Source: Streptomyces typhae
GTDB lineage: Bacteria; Actinomycetota; Actinomycetes; Streptomycetales; Streptomycetaceae
Length of the DNA stretch: 64,000 nt
Assembly (NCBI RefSeq): GCF_009755605.1
Contig: NZ_WPNZ01000007.1
Coordinates: 268,168 to 332,167, forward strand
Reading direction: 5' to 3'
Shown here: positions 18,012 through 26,564 of the stretch, piece after piece
Position numbering within the stretch: position 1 is the stretch's first letter
How the letters are laid out: the number at the start of each line of letters is the position of its first letter
Program-made: the position numbers and the translations under genes
Notes under the pieces: generated by a model
The model's database searches: none
Seen by the model: the letters and a program-made list of their open reading frames with translations, nothing else
Told to the model about the DNA's origin: nothing

Positions 18012-19274
18012 TCACCCGGGCCCCGGCCAGAGACCCTCCTCCGTCAGGCCGAGCAGGCCGATCGCGTTGCCGCGGACGATGCGGTCGACCACGTCCGGGG
18101 CCAGGTGGCCCATCTGTTCCTCGCCGACCTGGCGGGATTTCGGCCAGGTGGAGTCGGAGTGGGGGTAGTCGGTCTCGTACAGGACGTTGGGAACGCCGAT
18201 GGCGTCGAGGTTGCGCAGACCGAAGGCGTCGTCGAAGAAGCAGCCGAAGACGTGCTCGGCGAAGAGCTCGGACGGCGGCCGGTGGACCTTGTCGGCGACA
18301 CCGCCCCAGCCCCGGTTCTCCGCCCAGACGACGTCGGCGCGCTCCAGGATGTAGGGGATCCAGCCGATCTGCCCCTCCGCATACATGACCTTGAGGCGGG
18401 GAAAGCGCTCGAACTTGCCGCTCATCAGCCAGTCGACCATGGAGAAGCAGCAGTTGGCGAAGGTGACGGTGGAGCCGACGGCGGGCGGGGCGTCCGCGGA
18501 CGTGGACGGCATCCGGCTGGAGGAGCCGATGTGCATGGCGACGACTGTGCCGGTCTCGTCGCAGGCGGCGAGGAACGGGTCCCAGTAGTCGGTATGGATG
18601 GAGGGAAGTCCGAGATAGGGGGGTATTTCGGAGAACGCGACGGCACGGACGCCGCGGGCGGCGTTGCGCCGCACCTCCGCGGCGGCCAGTCCGGCGTCCC
18701 ACAGCGGGACGAGGGTGAGCGGTATCAGCCGACCTTGCGCGTCGGCGCCGCACCACTCCTCGACCATCCAGTCGTTGTACGCCCGCACCGAGAGAAGGCC
18801 CAGGTCGCGATCGCCCGCTTCGGTGAAGGTCTGGCCACAGAAGCGGGGGAAGGTGGGGAAGCACAGGGCGGACTGGACGTGGTTGACGTCCATGTCGGCG
18901 AGCCGCTCGGGGACGCTGAAGGAACCGCGGCGCATCTGCTCGTACGTGATGACCTCGAGCTTGATCTCGTCGCGGGCGTAGCCGACGGCCGTGTCGAGCC
19001 GGGTGAGCGGGCGGTGCAGATCCTCGTACACCCACCAGTCCCCTATGGGCCCGTCGTCCCCTTTCTCCCCCATCACGGGCGCGAACTTTCCGCCCATAAA
19101 GGTCATTTCCTTGAGCGGGGCCCGGACGATGCGCGGCCCGCGGTCCAGATACCTCGCCGGGAGGCGGTCCCGCCAGACGCGCGGAGGCTCCACCGTGTGG
19201 TCGTCCACCGAGATGATCCTCGGGAACGGCGGCGCGGCGGGGGCGGCGTCCTGAGTGCTCTCCATGGTCTCCAT
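18012..19274 (-). CDS. amidohydrolase-2 family metallohydrolase or decarboxylase
   Basis: 420 aa. It has the ACMSD/amidohydrolase-2 barrel: N-terminal SVDDHTVEPPRVW (Asp-x-His type first metal motif), MDVNHVQSALCFPTFPRFCGQ, the central histidine in VAMHIGSSSRMPS, and the closing YETDYPHSDSTWPKS with the conserved aspartate. Relatives decarboxylate or hydrolyse ring-cleavage products, and similar genes often accompany actinobacterial steroid-type clusters. The start ATG at 19274 lies 21 bp from a perfect operator copy, so repression by blocking initiation is plausible. The open frame continuing upstream has no supported start. Confidence 0.87.
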   Translation of the reverse strand: METMESTQDAAPAAPPFPRIISVDDHTVEPPRVWRDRLPARYLDRGPRIVRAPLKEMTFMGGKFAPVMGEKGDDGPIGDWWVYEDLHRPLTRLDTAVGYARDEIKLEVITYEQMRRGSFSVPERLADMDVNHVQSALCFPTFPRFCGQTFTEAGDRDLGLLSVRAYNDWMVEEWCGADAQGRLIPLTLVPLWDAGLAAAEVRRNAARGVRAVAFSEIPPYLGLPSIHTDYWDPFLAACDETGTVVAMHIGSSSRMPSTSADAPPAVGSTVTFANCCFSMVDWLMSGKFERFPRLKVMYAEGQIGWIPYILERADVVWAENRGWGGVADKVHRPPSELFAEHVFGCFFDDAFGLRNLDAIGVPNVLYETDYPHSDSTWPKSRQVGEEQMGHLAPDVVDRIVRGNAIGLLGLTEEGLWPGPG

Positions 19275-19295
19275 GCGGTTCACCGTAGCGCCGAT

Positions 19296-19310
19296 CTGAC
19301 GATCCGTCAG
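19296..19310. promoter_or_regulatory. operator, perfect copy of CTGACG-N3-CGTCAG
   Basis: CTGACGATCCGTCAG, 12 of 12 fixed positions, 21 bp upstream of the amidohydrolase-2 gene on the minus strand. It is about 210 bp upstream of afsR on the plus strand, so it could in principle affect afsR as well. Confidence 0.75.
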
Positions 19311-19521
19311 TTGTCCGGATTCGGTCACTGCTGCGGGAACCCTGTGAGAGCCGTCTCCCACGGCTGACGCATCCGCTCCGGACAAGGCAAACTGTGCTCC
19401 GGCAGAAAGTCCCACGGGCAGGGCAGGCCCGTCGCGGGCACAAACCAGGCACAGCCGGGCACAGTCGGGCTTATGTGAACAGTCTTCAGCAACTGCGTGC
19501 GGCGGGGCAGCAGGGGGAGCG

Positions 19522-22500
19522 ATGGACGGACTACCGCGAGTGCCGGAGCAGCGGCGTTCGACGGCGGAAAGCGACCCTGGGACACCTGAGACATCGGGGC
19601 CGGAGTCGATCACGACGGACCAGGGACAGGAGGGGGCGGCGCAGCCTGCCCGCTTCAGCGTCCTCGGCCCCGTACGCGCCTGGCTCGGCGCGGACCAACT
19701 GCTCACCGGTTCACCGCAGCAACGCGCCCTGCTCGCCGCCCTGCTGCTGCGCGACGGCCGCACGGCCACCGCTTCGGAGCTGATCGACGCCATCTGGGGT
19801 GAGGAACCGCCCTCCCAGGCGCTCGCCGCCATCCGGACCTACGCGTCCCGGCTGCGCAAGGTGCTGCCGCCCGGCACGCTGCTCAGCGAGTCCGGCGGCT
19901 ATGCGGTACGGGCCGCCGAGGGCGCCCTCGACCTGGCCGAGGCGGAGTCCCTGTGGGCGGAGGCCGAGCGCGCCCGCGGGCTCGGCGATCTGCACCAGGC
20001 GCGGTCCCTGGTCAACAAGGCCCTGTCGCTCTGGGACGGCGAACCCCTCGCCAACGTCCCGGGCCCCTACGCGGACGCCCAGCGCACCCGCCTGGAGGAG
20101 TGGCGGCTGCAACTCCTCGAATCCCGCCTCGACATGGACCTGGAGCAGGGCTGCCACGCCGAGTCCGTCTCCGAGCTGACCGCGCTGACCGCCGCCCATC
20201 CGCTGCGCGAGCGGCTGCGCGAACTGCTGATGCTGGCCCTCTACCGCTCCGGACGCCAGGCGGAGGCCCTCGCCGTGTACGCCGACACCCGCCGACTGCT
20301 CGCCGACGAACTGGGCGTCGACCCGCGCCCCGGCCTCCAGGAGCTCCAGCAGCGCATCCTCCAGGCCGACCCGGCGCTCGCCGAGCCGTCCGCGCCCGCC
20401 GCCGAGCAGGCCGCGGGCGTCGTGCGGCCCGCGCAGCTGCCCGCCACCGTGCAGGACTTCACCGGCCGCGCCGCCTTCGTCAAGGAGCTCAGCGACATCC
20501 TCTCCACCGCCGAGGGCCGCGTCATGGCCGTCTCGGCCCTCGCGGGCATCGGCGGCGTGGGCAAGACCACCCTCGCGGTGCACGTCGCCCACGCGGCCCG
20601 CACGCACTTCCCCGACGGGCAGCTCTACGTCGACCTCCAGGGCGCCGGGCCGCGCGCCGCCGAGCCGGAGACGGTGCTCGGCGCGTTCCTGCGGGCACTC
20701 GGCACGGCGGACTCCGCCATTCCGGACTCCCTGGAGGAGCGGGCCGCCCTGTTCCGCTCCGTCCTCGACGGCCGCCGCGTCCTCGTCCTGCTCGACAACG
20801 CCCGGGACGCCGCGCAGGTGCGGCCGCTCCTTCCCGGCATGGAGGGCTGCGCCGCCCTGGTCACCAGCCGGATGCGGATGGTGGACCTGGCGGGCGCGCA
20901 CCTCGTCGACCTCGACGTGATGTCGCCCGACGAGGCGCTCCAGCTCTTCACGAAGATCGTCGGCGAGGAGCGGGTGGCGTCCGAGCGGGAGGCCGCGCTC
21001 GACGTCGTGGCCGCCTGCGGGTTCCTGCCGCTCGCCATCCGCATCGCCGCGTCCCGGCTCTCGGCGCGCCGCACCTGGACCGTGTCGACGCTCGCCGCCA
21101 AGCTCGCGGACGAGCGGCGCCGCCTCGACGAGCTACAGGCGGGCGACCTCGCGGTCGCGGCCACCTTCGAGCTCGGCTACGGCCAGCTGGAGCCGGCCCA
21201 GGCCCGCGCCTTCCGCCTGCTCGGCCTCGCCGACGGCCCCGACATCTCCCTCGCGGCCGCCGCCGCGATGCTCGGCCTGCCCCTGGAGGACGCCGAGGAC
21301 CTCCTGGAGTCCCTGGTCGACACCTCCCTCCTGGAGTCCGCGGCACCGGGCCGCTACCGGTACCACGACCTCCTGCGCCTGTACGCACGCGCCTGCGCGG
21401 AGCGCGACGAACTCCCGCCGACCGAACGGGCGGCGGCGCTCTCGCGGCTCCTCGACTTCTACTTGGCGTCGGCCGTACGGGTATACGCGGTGGAGCGTCC
21501 CGGCGACCGGACCGTGGACCACCTCGCCGGCCCGGACCGCCCCGGCCTCGACTTCGTCGACGCGGCCACGGCCCTGGACTGGCTGCACGCGGAGGCGGCC
21601 TGCATCCTGGCCTGCGTCCAGCAGTCGCTGCGGGCGGACGGTCTGAGGCGGGCGGTGGATCTGCTGCTCGCGGCCAAGGACCTGGCGGAGTCGGGAGCGA
21701 GCTCGCACCGGTACGAGGTGGCGACGCGTGCTGCCCGCGACGCGGCGGCGGCAGCGGAGGACCCCCGAGCCGAAGGCAGGGCCCGGGTGAGCCTCGCCCA
21801 GGTGCTGTGCAAGTTCGGTCACTTCGAGGACGCCACCGCGGAACTCGAGAAGGCCGCCGCCCTCGGCCAGGAGTCGGGTGACCTCTGGACCCAGGGCAAC
21901 GCCGCGAACGAACTGGGGATCAACGCCTACTGCCTGAACCGGCACGCTGTGAGCGAGGCCCACCTGCTGCGGGCGATCGAGATCTTCCGGCTCGACGGCA
22001 ACCGGCCCCACGAGGCGAGTGCTCTGTGCAACTGGTCCCGCGTACTGATTTCCTTGGGGCGTACGGCCCAGGCGATCGACCTCGCTCGCCAGGGCGTGGC
22101 CCTCTACAGCGATCTGGGGCTCACCTTCCGGATCGCCAATGCCAAGTCGGCCCTGGGGATCGGTCTGAGTCACGCGGGCCGGCACGCGGAGGCACTCGAA
22201 CAACTCTCGGACGCCCTGGGCCTGTTCGTCGAGAGCCGTCAGCGCCTCTGGGAAGGCACCTCGCACTACCGGATCGCCCAGGTGCACCTCACGGCCCGGC
22301 GGCCCGCCCAGGCAGCCCAGCACGCCGAGCAGGCACTGGCCACGGGCTGCGTCGGTGGCGACTGGATGCGGGCGAACGTCCTCGTCCTGCTCGGCAGGTC
22401 ACTCGACGCGCTCGGCCAGCTGGACCGCGCGCGGGCGTGCTGGCAGAAGGCGCTCGCCCTGCACACGGAGGCAGACGCTCCGGAAGCCGCCGAGGTACGG

Positions 22501-22530
22501 CGACTGCTCCGTCCTGTAGCGGCGGCGTGA
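19522..22530 (+). CDS. afsR: AfsR, SARP-family global regulator (BTAD + NB-ARC + TPR)
   Basis: 1002 aa from ATG 19522 with GGGGGAG directly upstream. Domain order: a winged-helix OmpR-like DNA-binding domain (about 40-130), a bacterial transcriptional activation domain (about 135-285, ending GVDPRPGLQELQQRIL), an NB-ARC ATPase with Walker A GIGGVGKTT (about 343-351), then TPR units to the end. Length and plan match S. coelicolor AfsR, about 990 aa. In Streptomyces AfsR is phosphorylated by AfsK and activates afsS, and both are present nearby. Its role is global activation of antibiotic production. Assignment rests on architecture plus synteny. Confidence 0.92.
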   Translation: MDGLPRVPEQRRSTAESDPGTPETSGPESITTDQGQEGAAQPARFSVLGPVRAWLGADQLLTGSPQQRALLAALLLRDGRTATASELIDAIWGEEPPSQALAAIRTYASRLRKVLPPGTLLSESGGYAVRAAEGALDLAEAESLWAEAERARGLGDLHQARSLVNKALSLWDGEPLANVPGPYADAQRTRLEEWRLQLLESRLDMDLEQGCHAESVSELTALTAAHPLRERLRELLMLALYRSGRQAEALAVYADTRRLLADELGVDPRPGLQELQQRILQADPALAEPSAPAAEQAAGVVRPAQLPATVQDFTGRAAFVKELSDILSTAEGRVMAVSALAGIGGVGKTTLAVHVAHAARTHFPDGQLYVDLQGAGPRAAEPETVLGAFLRALGTADSAIPDSLEERAALFRSVLDGRRVLVLLDNARDAAQVRPLLPGMEGCAALVTSRMRMVDLAGAHLVDLDVMSPDEALQLFTKIVGEERVASEREAALDVVAACGFLPLAIRIAASRLSARRTWTVSTLAAKLADERRRLDELQAGDLAVAATFELGYGQLEPAQARAFRLLGLADGPDISLAAAAAMLGLPLEDAEDLLESLVDTSLLESAAPGRYRYHDLLRLYARACAERDELPPTERAAALSRLLDFYLASAVRVYAVERPGDRTVDHLAGPDRPGLDFVDAATALDWLHAEAACILACVQQSLRADGLRRAVDLLLAAKDLAESGASSHRYEVATRAARDAAAAAEDPRAEGRARVSLAQVLCKFGHFEDATAELEKAAALGQESGDLWTQGNAANELGINAYCLNRHAVSEAHLLRAIEIFRLDGNRPHEASALCNWSRVLISLGRTAQAIDLARQGVALYSDLGLTFRIANAKSALGIGLSHAGRHAEALEQLSDALGLFVESRQRLWEGTSHYRIAQVHLTARRPAQAAQHAEQALATGCVGGDWMRANVLVLLGRSLDALGQLDRARACWQKALALHTEADAPEAAEVRRLLRPVAAA

Positions 22531-22546
22531 CACGTTCGTCGGGCGC

Positions 22547-22568
22547 GTTCATCGAACGTTTATGAGTG
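22547..22568 (+). promoter_or_regulatory. probable AfsR/PhoP-type direct repeat in the afsS promoter
   Basis: Two adjacent 11-nt units, GTTCATCGAAC (22547-22557) and GTTTATGAGTG (22558-22568), match the G(G/T)TCA-type direct-repeat pattern bound by PhoP. AfsR and PhoP are known to compete at the afsS promoter of S. coelicolor. A possible -10 (TTTATC) lies near 22583-22588. The sequence starts right after the afsR stop. The assignment is by pattern and position. Confidence 0.55.
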
Positions 22569-22732
22569 GCTGTCACTCTCTCTTTATCGACCCGTCGCGT
22601 CGGGGGGCAGACGGGTCGCGTGGGCCCCACAGCTATGGTGAGCGGCCCGATCGCCCGTTCAGCGACCCTCGGGGGAGTTGCTGAGCGGGCGGTCCAGTCC
22701 CGGAGCCCCGCGCATCGTCAGGAGTTGCCACC

Positions 22733-22912
22733 ATGAGCGAAGCCCAGAAGAAGAAGGCACCGAACCTCGGCCCGCTGGGCGAGGGGCACATCCCCGCCCC
22801 GCCGGAGGACGGTCCCGCCGTCCCGCCCGGCGAGGGCCACATCCCGGTGCCGCCCAAGGGCGGCATCACCACCAAGGGCGAGGGACACATCCCGGCACCG
22901 CCCAAGGACTGA
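22733..22912 (+). CDS. afsS: AfsS-like small regulatory protein with GEGHIP repeats
   Basis: 59 aa from an ATG with AGGAG 8 nt upstream. It begins with a Lys-rich segment (MSEAQKKKAP) and has three repeats: GEGHIPAPP, GEGHIPVPP and GEGHIPAPP. AfsS of S. coelicolor is a 63-aa protein with three repeats built around DNHMP/DNHVP followed by Pro-rich residues, encoded just downstream of afsR and activated by it. Size, three-repeat plan, His-x-Pro core and position all agree; the GEG in place of a TxDN stretch is unusual. It is a soluble protein thought to work as a sigma-like or signalling activator. A strong terminator follows. Confidence 0.75.
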   Translation: MSEAQKKKAPNLGPLGEGHIPAPPEDGPAVPPGEGHIPVPPKGGITTKGEGHIPAPPKD

Positions 22913-22931
22913 GACCTTTATCCCGACGGGG

Positions 22932-22978
22932 ATCGGCCGCGGCGGCGCGGAGGGGGAGCCGCCGCGGCCGATGTTTTT
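22932..22978 (+). terminator. intrinsic terminator after the AfsS-like gene
   Basis: A perfect 15-bp stem (22932-22946 with 22958-22972, 11-nt loop) is followed by GTTTTT. It is the strongest rho-independent terminator seen in the window and isolates the AfsS-like gene from the next one. Confidence 0.88.
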
Positions 22979-23116
22979 CCGGTACGGGTCTCCGCGCGTC
23001 GACCGCGCTCCGCAAGCGCTTCAACTCCGCGCGATTTAGCGTGAATTGTTCGAACTTTTGCTCTTATGTGCGGCTAGAGTCACTTGTTGAAAGTCTGCCC
23101 CCTCCAAGGAGTTGGA

Positions 23117-23440
23117 ATGACGCGAACCAGGAAGATCTTCGTGACGCTTGCCGTGATGGCTGCGGCGACGGCAGGGGCGGCGTCCCCGGCTCTCGCCGAC
23201 AGCCACATGCCTTCGCCTCCCGGCGAGGGCCACCTTCCCGTGGTGTCGCCGCGCGGCGAGGGACACCTGCCCTCCAGCCCGCAGGGCGAGGGGCATCTGC
23301 CCTCGGGGCCGCAGGGCGAGGGACACCTGCCCAGTTCTCCGCAGGGCGAGGGCCATCTGCCGGCGCCTCCCGGTGAGGGCCACCTCCCGCTGCCCAAGCC
23401 GTACGGCGAGGGGCACCTCCCCGCCCCGCCGCAGGGCTGA
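23117..23440 (+). CDS. secreted repeat protein with seven GEGHLP motifs (AfsS-like repeats)
   Basis: 107 aa from an ATG with AAGGAG 6 nt upstream. Residues 1-29 form a Sec signal peptide (MTRTRKIF, hydrophobic core, then SPALA-D as the likely cleavage site). The mature part begins DSHMPSPP and continues with seven GEGHLP units separated by 3-5 mostly Ser, Pro or Gln residues. DSHMPSPP resembles the DNHMP core of AfsS, and GEGHLP copies the GEGHIP repeat of the protein encoded 200 bp upstream. No catalytic domain is present. Regularly spaced histidines could bind metal. Function unknown. Confidence 0.82.
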   Translation: MTRTRKIFVTLAVMAAATAGAASPALADSHMPSPPGEGHLPVVSPRGEGHLPSSPQGEGHLPSGPQGEGHLPSSPQGEGHLPAPPGEGHLPLPKPYGEGHLPAPPQG

Positions 23441-23456
23441 CCACGGCACCGCACGG

Positions 23457-23484
23457 CCGGGGCCGAGCCGCCGCTCGGCCCCGG
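23457..23484 (+). terminator. hairpin after the secreted repeat protein gene
   Basis: A perfect 12-bp stem, CCGGGGCCGAGC with GCTCGGCCCCGG, and a CGCC loop lie 17 bp after the stop codon. Only two T follow, so this is a strong hairpin rather than a canonical U-tract terminator, as is common in Streptomyces. Confidence 0.65.
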
Positions 23485-23522
23485 TTCAGCGCGCCCGCGC
23501 ACGCCTGTGCGAAAGTCACCCC

Positions 23523-24185
23523 ATGTCCAGCACCCGGCTCCGTCACCTCTTCCGGCCCGCGCGCCCGACGTCCGCCGCTGTCGCCGTCCTGCTCGGCGCG
23601 GTCCTGCTGACCGCGTGCGGCGAGGAGCACAAGGGCGCCGCCGACGGCGTGGACGCGCCCGCCGCGTCGGCGCCGAAGCGCCAGGAAGCGGCCGGAACGT
23701 CCGGCACCCCCGGCACGCCCGGCACGTCCCGAGGCGGGAGCCCGCCGGAGCGCACCGCTCCGGCCACGAGCGGCCCCTACGTCGAGCCGGGCGCGGGCGA
23801 CGGCGCCCCGCACTACCGCGAGAACAACGCCCACCGCTTCCCCGGCAGGATGTCCGCCGCGAGCGAGAAGGCCGCCGACGCCCAGAGGGAGCGCGTCGAG
23901 CGGGTGCTCAAGCGGCTCTGGGAGAAGGGGACATGGGACCCGGGCCCGGTGCGCGCGGCGCTCCGCGCGGAACTCGGCGCCGACGCCGAGGAGAAGCTCG
24001 TCGTACAGAGCATGTACGCGCGCTGGGAGGGCGACCGCAACGTCACCCCGGAGGGCGCGATGATCGGGCTGCGGGTGCGGGACGACGCCTGCGTGACGGC
24101 GTTCGTGCAGAAGACGAACTACGGGGCGAAGACGGACGGCCCGTTCCCGGAGACGGGCTGCATGGAGCCTCCGGTCGGCCACTGA
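23523..24185 (+). CDS. putative lipoprotein
   Basis: 220 aa. Signal peptide with lipobox LLTAC at about residues 29-33, so it is probably lipid-anchored outside the membrane. A low-complexity linker (Gly/Thr/Pro repeats) precedes a compact C-terminal domain of about 140 aa with two cysteines, in DDACVTAF and ETGCMEPP, that may form a disulfide. That domain recalls the small secreted proteins common near Streptomyces regulators, but I recognise no family. The ATG lacks a clear ribosome site; upstream in-frame starts lie in the preceding hairpin. Confidence 0.7.
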   Translation: MSSTRLRHLFRPARPTSAAVAVLLGAVLLTACGEEHKGAADGVDAPAASAPKRQEAAGTSGTPGTPGTSRGGSPPERTAPATSGPYVEPGAGDGAPHYRENNAHRFPGRMSAASEKAADAQRERVERVLKRLWEKGTWDPGPVRAALRAELGADAEEKLVVQSMYARWEGDRNVTPEGAMIGLRVRDDACVTAFVQKTNYGAKTDGPFPETGCMEPPVGH

Positions 24186-24189
24186 GGCC

Positions 24190-24305
24190 GCGGGACGGAC
24201 ACCGGGCGCCGGACACCGGGCACAGACCAGACACCGGGCACAGGCCGGGGACACCGGGCACAGGCCAGACACCGGACGCGGGACAGCCACCGGGCGCAGG
24301 CCCGC
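24190..24305. repeat. tandem GACACCGGGCACAGGCC repeats
   Basis: About six degenerate copies of a 14-20 bp unit with core ACACCGGGCACAG fill the gap between the lipoprotein and VOC genes. Unit length varies, so this is not coding. Confidence 0.75.
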
Positions 24306-24381
24306 GGCGGGGGGAGCCTGCGCCCCGCGGGGAGGGGAAATCCGTTGGACCGCGACCGCCCCGCCGACCGATAGTGCGCCC

Positions 24382-24768
24382 ATGACAACTCTCGTGCGCC
24401 ACATCACGTTCGACTGTTCCGACGCCCACACCCTTGCGACCTTCTGGGCCGGGGTCCTTGAGGGCTCGCTGGCGGACGACGATCTCCCCGGGGACCCCGA
24501 GGCCCTGGTGACCACGCCCGGCGGGCCGACGCTGCTGTTCGTGACGGTGCCGGAGAAGAAGTCCGCGAAGAATCGCGTGCACTTCGACCTCCAGCCGCAG
24601 GACCGCACGCGCGACGAGGAGGTGGAGCGCGTCCGCGCCCTCGGCGCGACCCTCGTCGGCGACCACCGGCTGCAGGACGGCCGCGGCTGGGTGACCCTCG
24701 CCGACCCGGAGGGCAACGAGTTCTGCGTGGAGCGCAGCGCGGCCGAACGCGCCGCGACGGACGGCTGA
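24382..24768 (+). CDS. VOC (glyoxalase/bleomycin-resistance-like) protein
   Basis: 128 aa, a single two-module VOC protein: LVRHITFDCSDAHTLATFWAGVLEG opens the first half, RVHFDLQPQDR the second, and WVTLADPEGNEFCVE closes it with the conserved Asp-x-Glu-Gly-Asn pattern. It resembles the small glyoxalase-like group without a defined substrate. Not linked to the operator motif. It converges with the acyl-CoA ligase 3 bp away. Confidence 0.88.
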   Translation: MTTLVRHITFDCSDAHTLATFWAGVLEGSLADDDLPGDPEALVTTPGGPTLLFVTVPEKKSAKNRVHFDLQPQDRTRDEEVERVRALGATLVGDHRLQDGRGWVTLADPEGNEFCVERSAAERAATDG

Positions 24769-24771
24769 CCC

Positions 24772-26427
24772 TCACCGGCCGAGCCCCCGCGGCCCCCGCA
24801 TCCCCCGCAGCCCCCGCAACTCCCCCTTCACCACCTTGCCGCTCGCGTTCCGTGGCAGCCCGTCCACGAACTCCACCTGCCGCGGCACCTTGTAGTTGGC
24901 CATCTCGCGGCGCGCCCAGGCGATCAGGTCGTCAGCGGTGAGGACGGCCGCCGCGGGCCCGGACGGGGCGCGGCGCACCACGTACGCCTTGCCGACCTCG
25001 CCGAGCCGGGCGTCGGGCACGCCGATGACTGCGACGTCGGCGACGGCCGGGTGCGCGCCGATGAGCTGCTCTATCTCGGCGGGGTAGGCGTTGAAGCCGC
25101 CGACGACGTACATGTCCTTGATGCGGTCGGTGATGCGCAGGTTGCCCGCCGCGTCCAGGACGCCGACGTCGCCGGTGCGCAGCCAGCCGTCCGCCGTGAG
25201 CACCTGGGCGGTGCCTGCCGGGTCCTCGTGGTAGCCGCGCATGACGTGGTGGCCGCGGACGAGGATCTCACCGGGCGAGCCCGGGGGCAGGTCCGTGCCC
25301 GCCGCCGACACCACCTTCACCTCCGTGCCGGGGATCGCGCGCCCGGAGGTGGTGGCGACGATGTCCGCGGGGTCGCCGCGGCGGCACATCGTGACGATGC
25401 CACTGGCCTCGGAGAGCCCGTACGCGGTGAGGACCGTGGCGATGCGCAGCTCCGTGCGGAGGCGTTCGACGAGGCGCAGCGGGACGACGGCGGCGCCGGT
25501 CACCACGAGCCGCAGCGCCGACAGGTCGTGGCTGTCGCGGGCCGGGTGGTCGAGGAGGGACTGGTGCAGGGTGGGCGGTCCCGGCAGGACGGAGACGCGC
25601 TCGGCGGCGATGTTGGCGAGGACGGTGTCCACGTCGAAGACCGGCTGCGGGATCATCGTGGCGCCGCGCATGAGGCAGGCGACGATGCCGGCCTTGTAGC
25701 CGAAGGTGTGGAAGAACGGGTTCACGATCAGATAGCGGTCGCCCTCGCGCAGCCCGGCGAGTTCGCTCCAGATCGCGTAGCAGCGCAGGGTCTGGGCGTG
25801 GGTGATGACGGCACCCTTGGGGCGGCCGGTGGTGCCCGAGGTGTAGATGATGTCGGAGGGGTCGTCGCCGCGTACGGAGTCCGCTCGCGCCCGCACCCGC
25901 TCCCGCTCCACCCCGTCGCCGCCCGCGAGGAAGTCCTTCCAGGTGCGGAAGGACTCCGGGGCGTCGTCGGCGAGGACCACGACGTCCTCCAGGTGCGGCA
26001 GTCCGGGCAGCGGCCCGCGCCCGGGGCCGTCCGCCCCGCTCCCCGCGGCCCTGCGCAGCGAGGCGACGTACGACGTCCCCAGGAACGTACCGGTGACGAA
26101 CAGCAGCCGTGCCCGCGAACGGGCGAGGACGCCGGCCGCCTCGGCGCCCTTGAAGCGGGTGTTGAGGGGGACGAGGACCGCGCCCGCGCCGACGGCGCCG
26201 AGGGCGCAGACGATCCAGTCGAGGGTGTTGGGCGCCCAGACGGCGACCCGGTCGCCGCGCTCGACGCCGCTCGCGACACAGGCGGCGGTGGCCCGCTCGA
26301 CGCGCGCGCCGAGTTCCCGGTACGAGATGCGGGTGCGGCCCTCGACGACCGCCTCCCGGTCCCCGTACCGCGTCGCCGCCGCCCGGACCAGGCCCGGCAC
26401 GCTGCCCCACTCCAGGTCGCCGCGCAT
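24772..26427 (-). CDS. acyl-CoA synthetase (FadD3-like, AMP-forming)
   Basis: 551 aa from an ATG with GGAGG 6 nt upstream. It activates a carboxylic acid to a CoA thioester via an acyl-AMP. Motifs: DIIYTSGTTGRPKGAVITH (P-loop), YGLSEASG, GWLRTGDVG and the C-terminal RNASGKVVKGELR with catalytic Lys. The general wording (VAVWAPNTLDWIVCALGAVGAGAVLVPLNTR) is close to FadD3, the HIP-CoA ligase of actinobacterial steroid catabolism, but specificity is not proven. It is divergent from the thiolase-DUF35-hydratase operon across an operator. Confidence 0.9.
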   Translation of the reverse strand: MRGDLEWGSVPGLVRAAATRYGDREAVVEGRTRISYRELGARVERATAACVASGVERGDRVAVWAPNTLDWIVCALGAVGAGAVLVPLNTRFKGAEAAGVLARSRARLLFVTGTFLGTSYVASLRRAAGSGADGPGRGPLPGLPHLEDVVVLADDAPESFRTWKDFLAGGDGVERERVRARADSVRGDDPSDIIYTSGTTGRPKGAVITHAQTLRCYAIWSELAGLREGDRYLIVNPFFHTFGYKAGIVACLMRGATMIPQPVFDVDTVLANIAAERVSVLPGPPTLHQSLLDHPARDSHDLSALRLVVTGAAVVPLRLVERLRTELRIATVLTAYGLSEASGIVTMCRRGDPADIVATTSGRAIPGTEVKVVSAAGTDLPPGSPGEILVRGHHVMRGYHEDPAGTAQVLTADGWLRTGDVGVLDAAGNLRITDRIKDMYVVGGFNAYPAEIEQLIGAHPAVADVAVIGVPDARLGEVGKAYVVRRAPSGPAAAVLTADDLIAWARREMANYKVPRQVEFVDGLPRNASGKVVKGELRGLRGMRGPRGLGR

Positions 26428-26466
26428 CCCTGACCTCCGCCGCCGTCTCGTATGCGCAAGGGCTAG

Positions 26467-26481
26467 CTGACACTCCGTCAG
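26467..26481. promoter_or_regulatory. operator between divergent CoA-ligase and thiolase genes
   Basis: CTGACACTCCGTCAG, 11 of 12 fixed positions. The flanks GCTA and ATTAGC extend the symmetry. It lies 40 bp from the ligase start and about 83 bp from the thiolase start, so it could control both. Confidence 0.7.
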
Positions 26482-26564
26482 ATTAGCGGTAGCCTGCCGC
26501 ACTGTCAGCAGCGAGGACCGGGTACGGCGAGGACCGCAGGCAACGACGCGCGCGGAGGTTCCGC

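Noticed and set aside
22733..23440. GEGH(I/L)P repeat peptides as RiPP precursors
   Set aside because: No cyclase, ATP-grasp or radical-SAM maturase adjoins them; AfsR adjacency and repeat type fit AfsS better.
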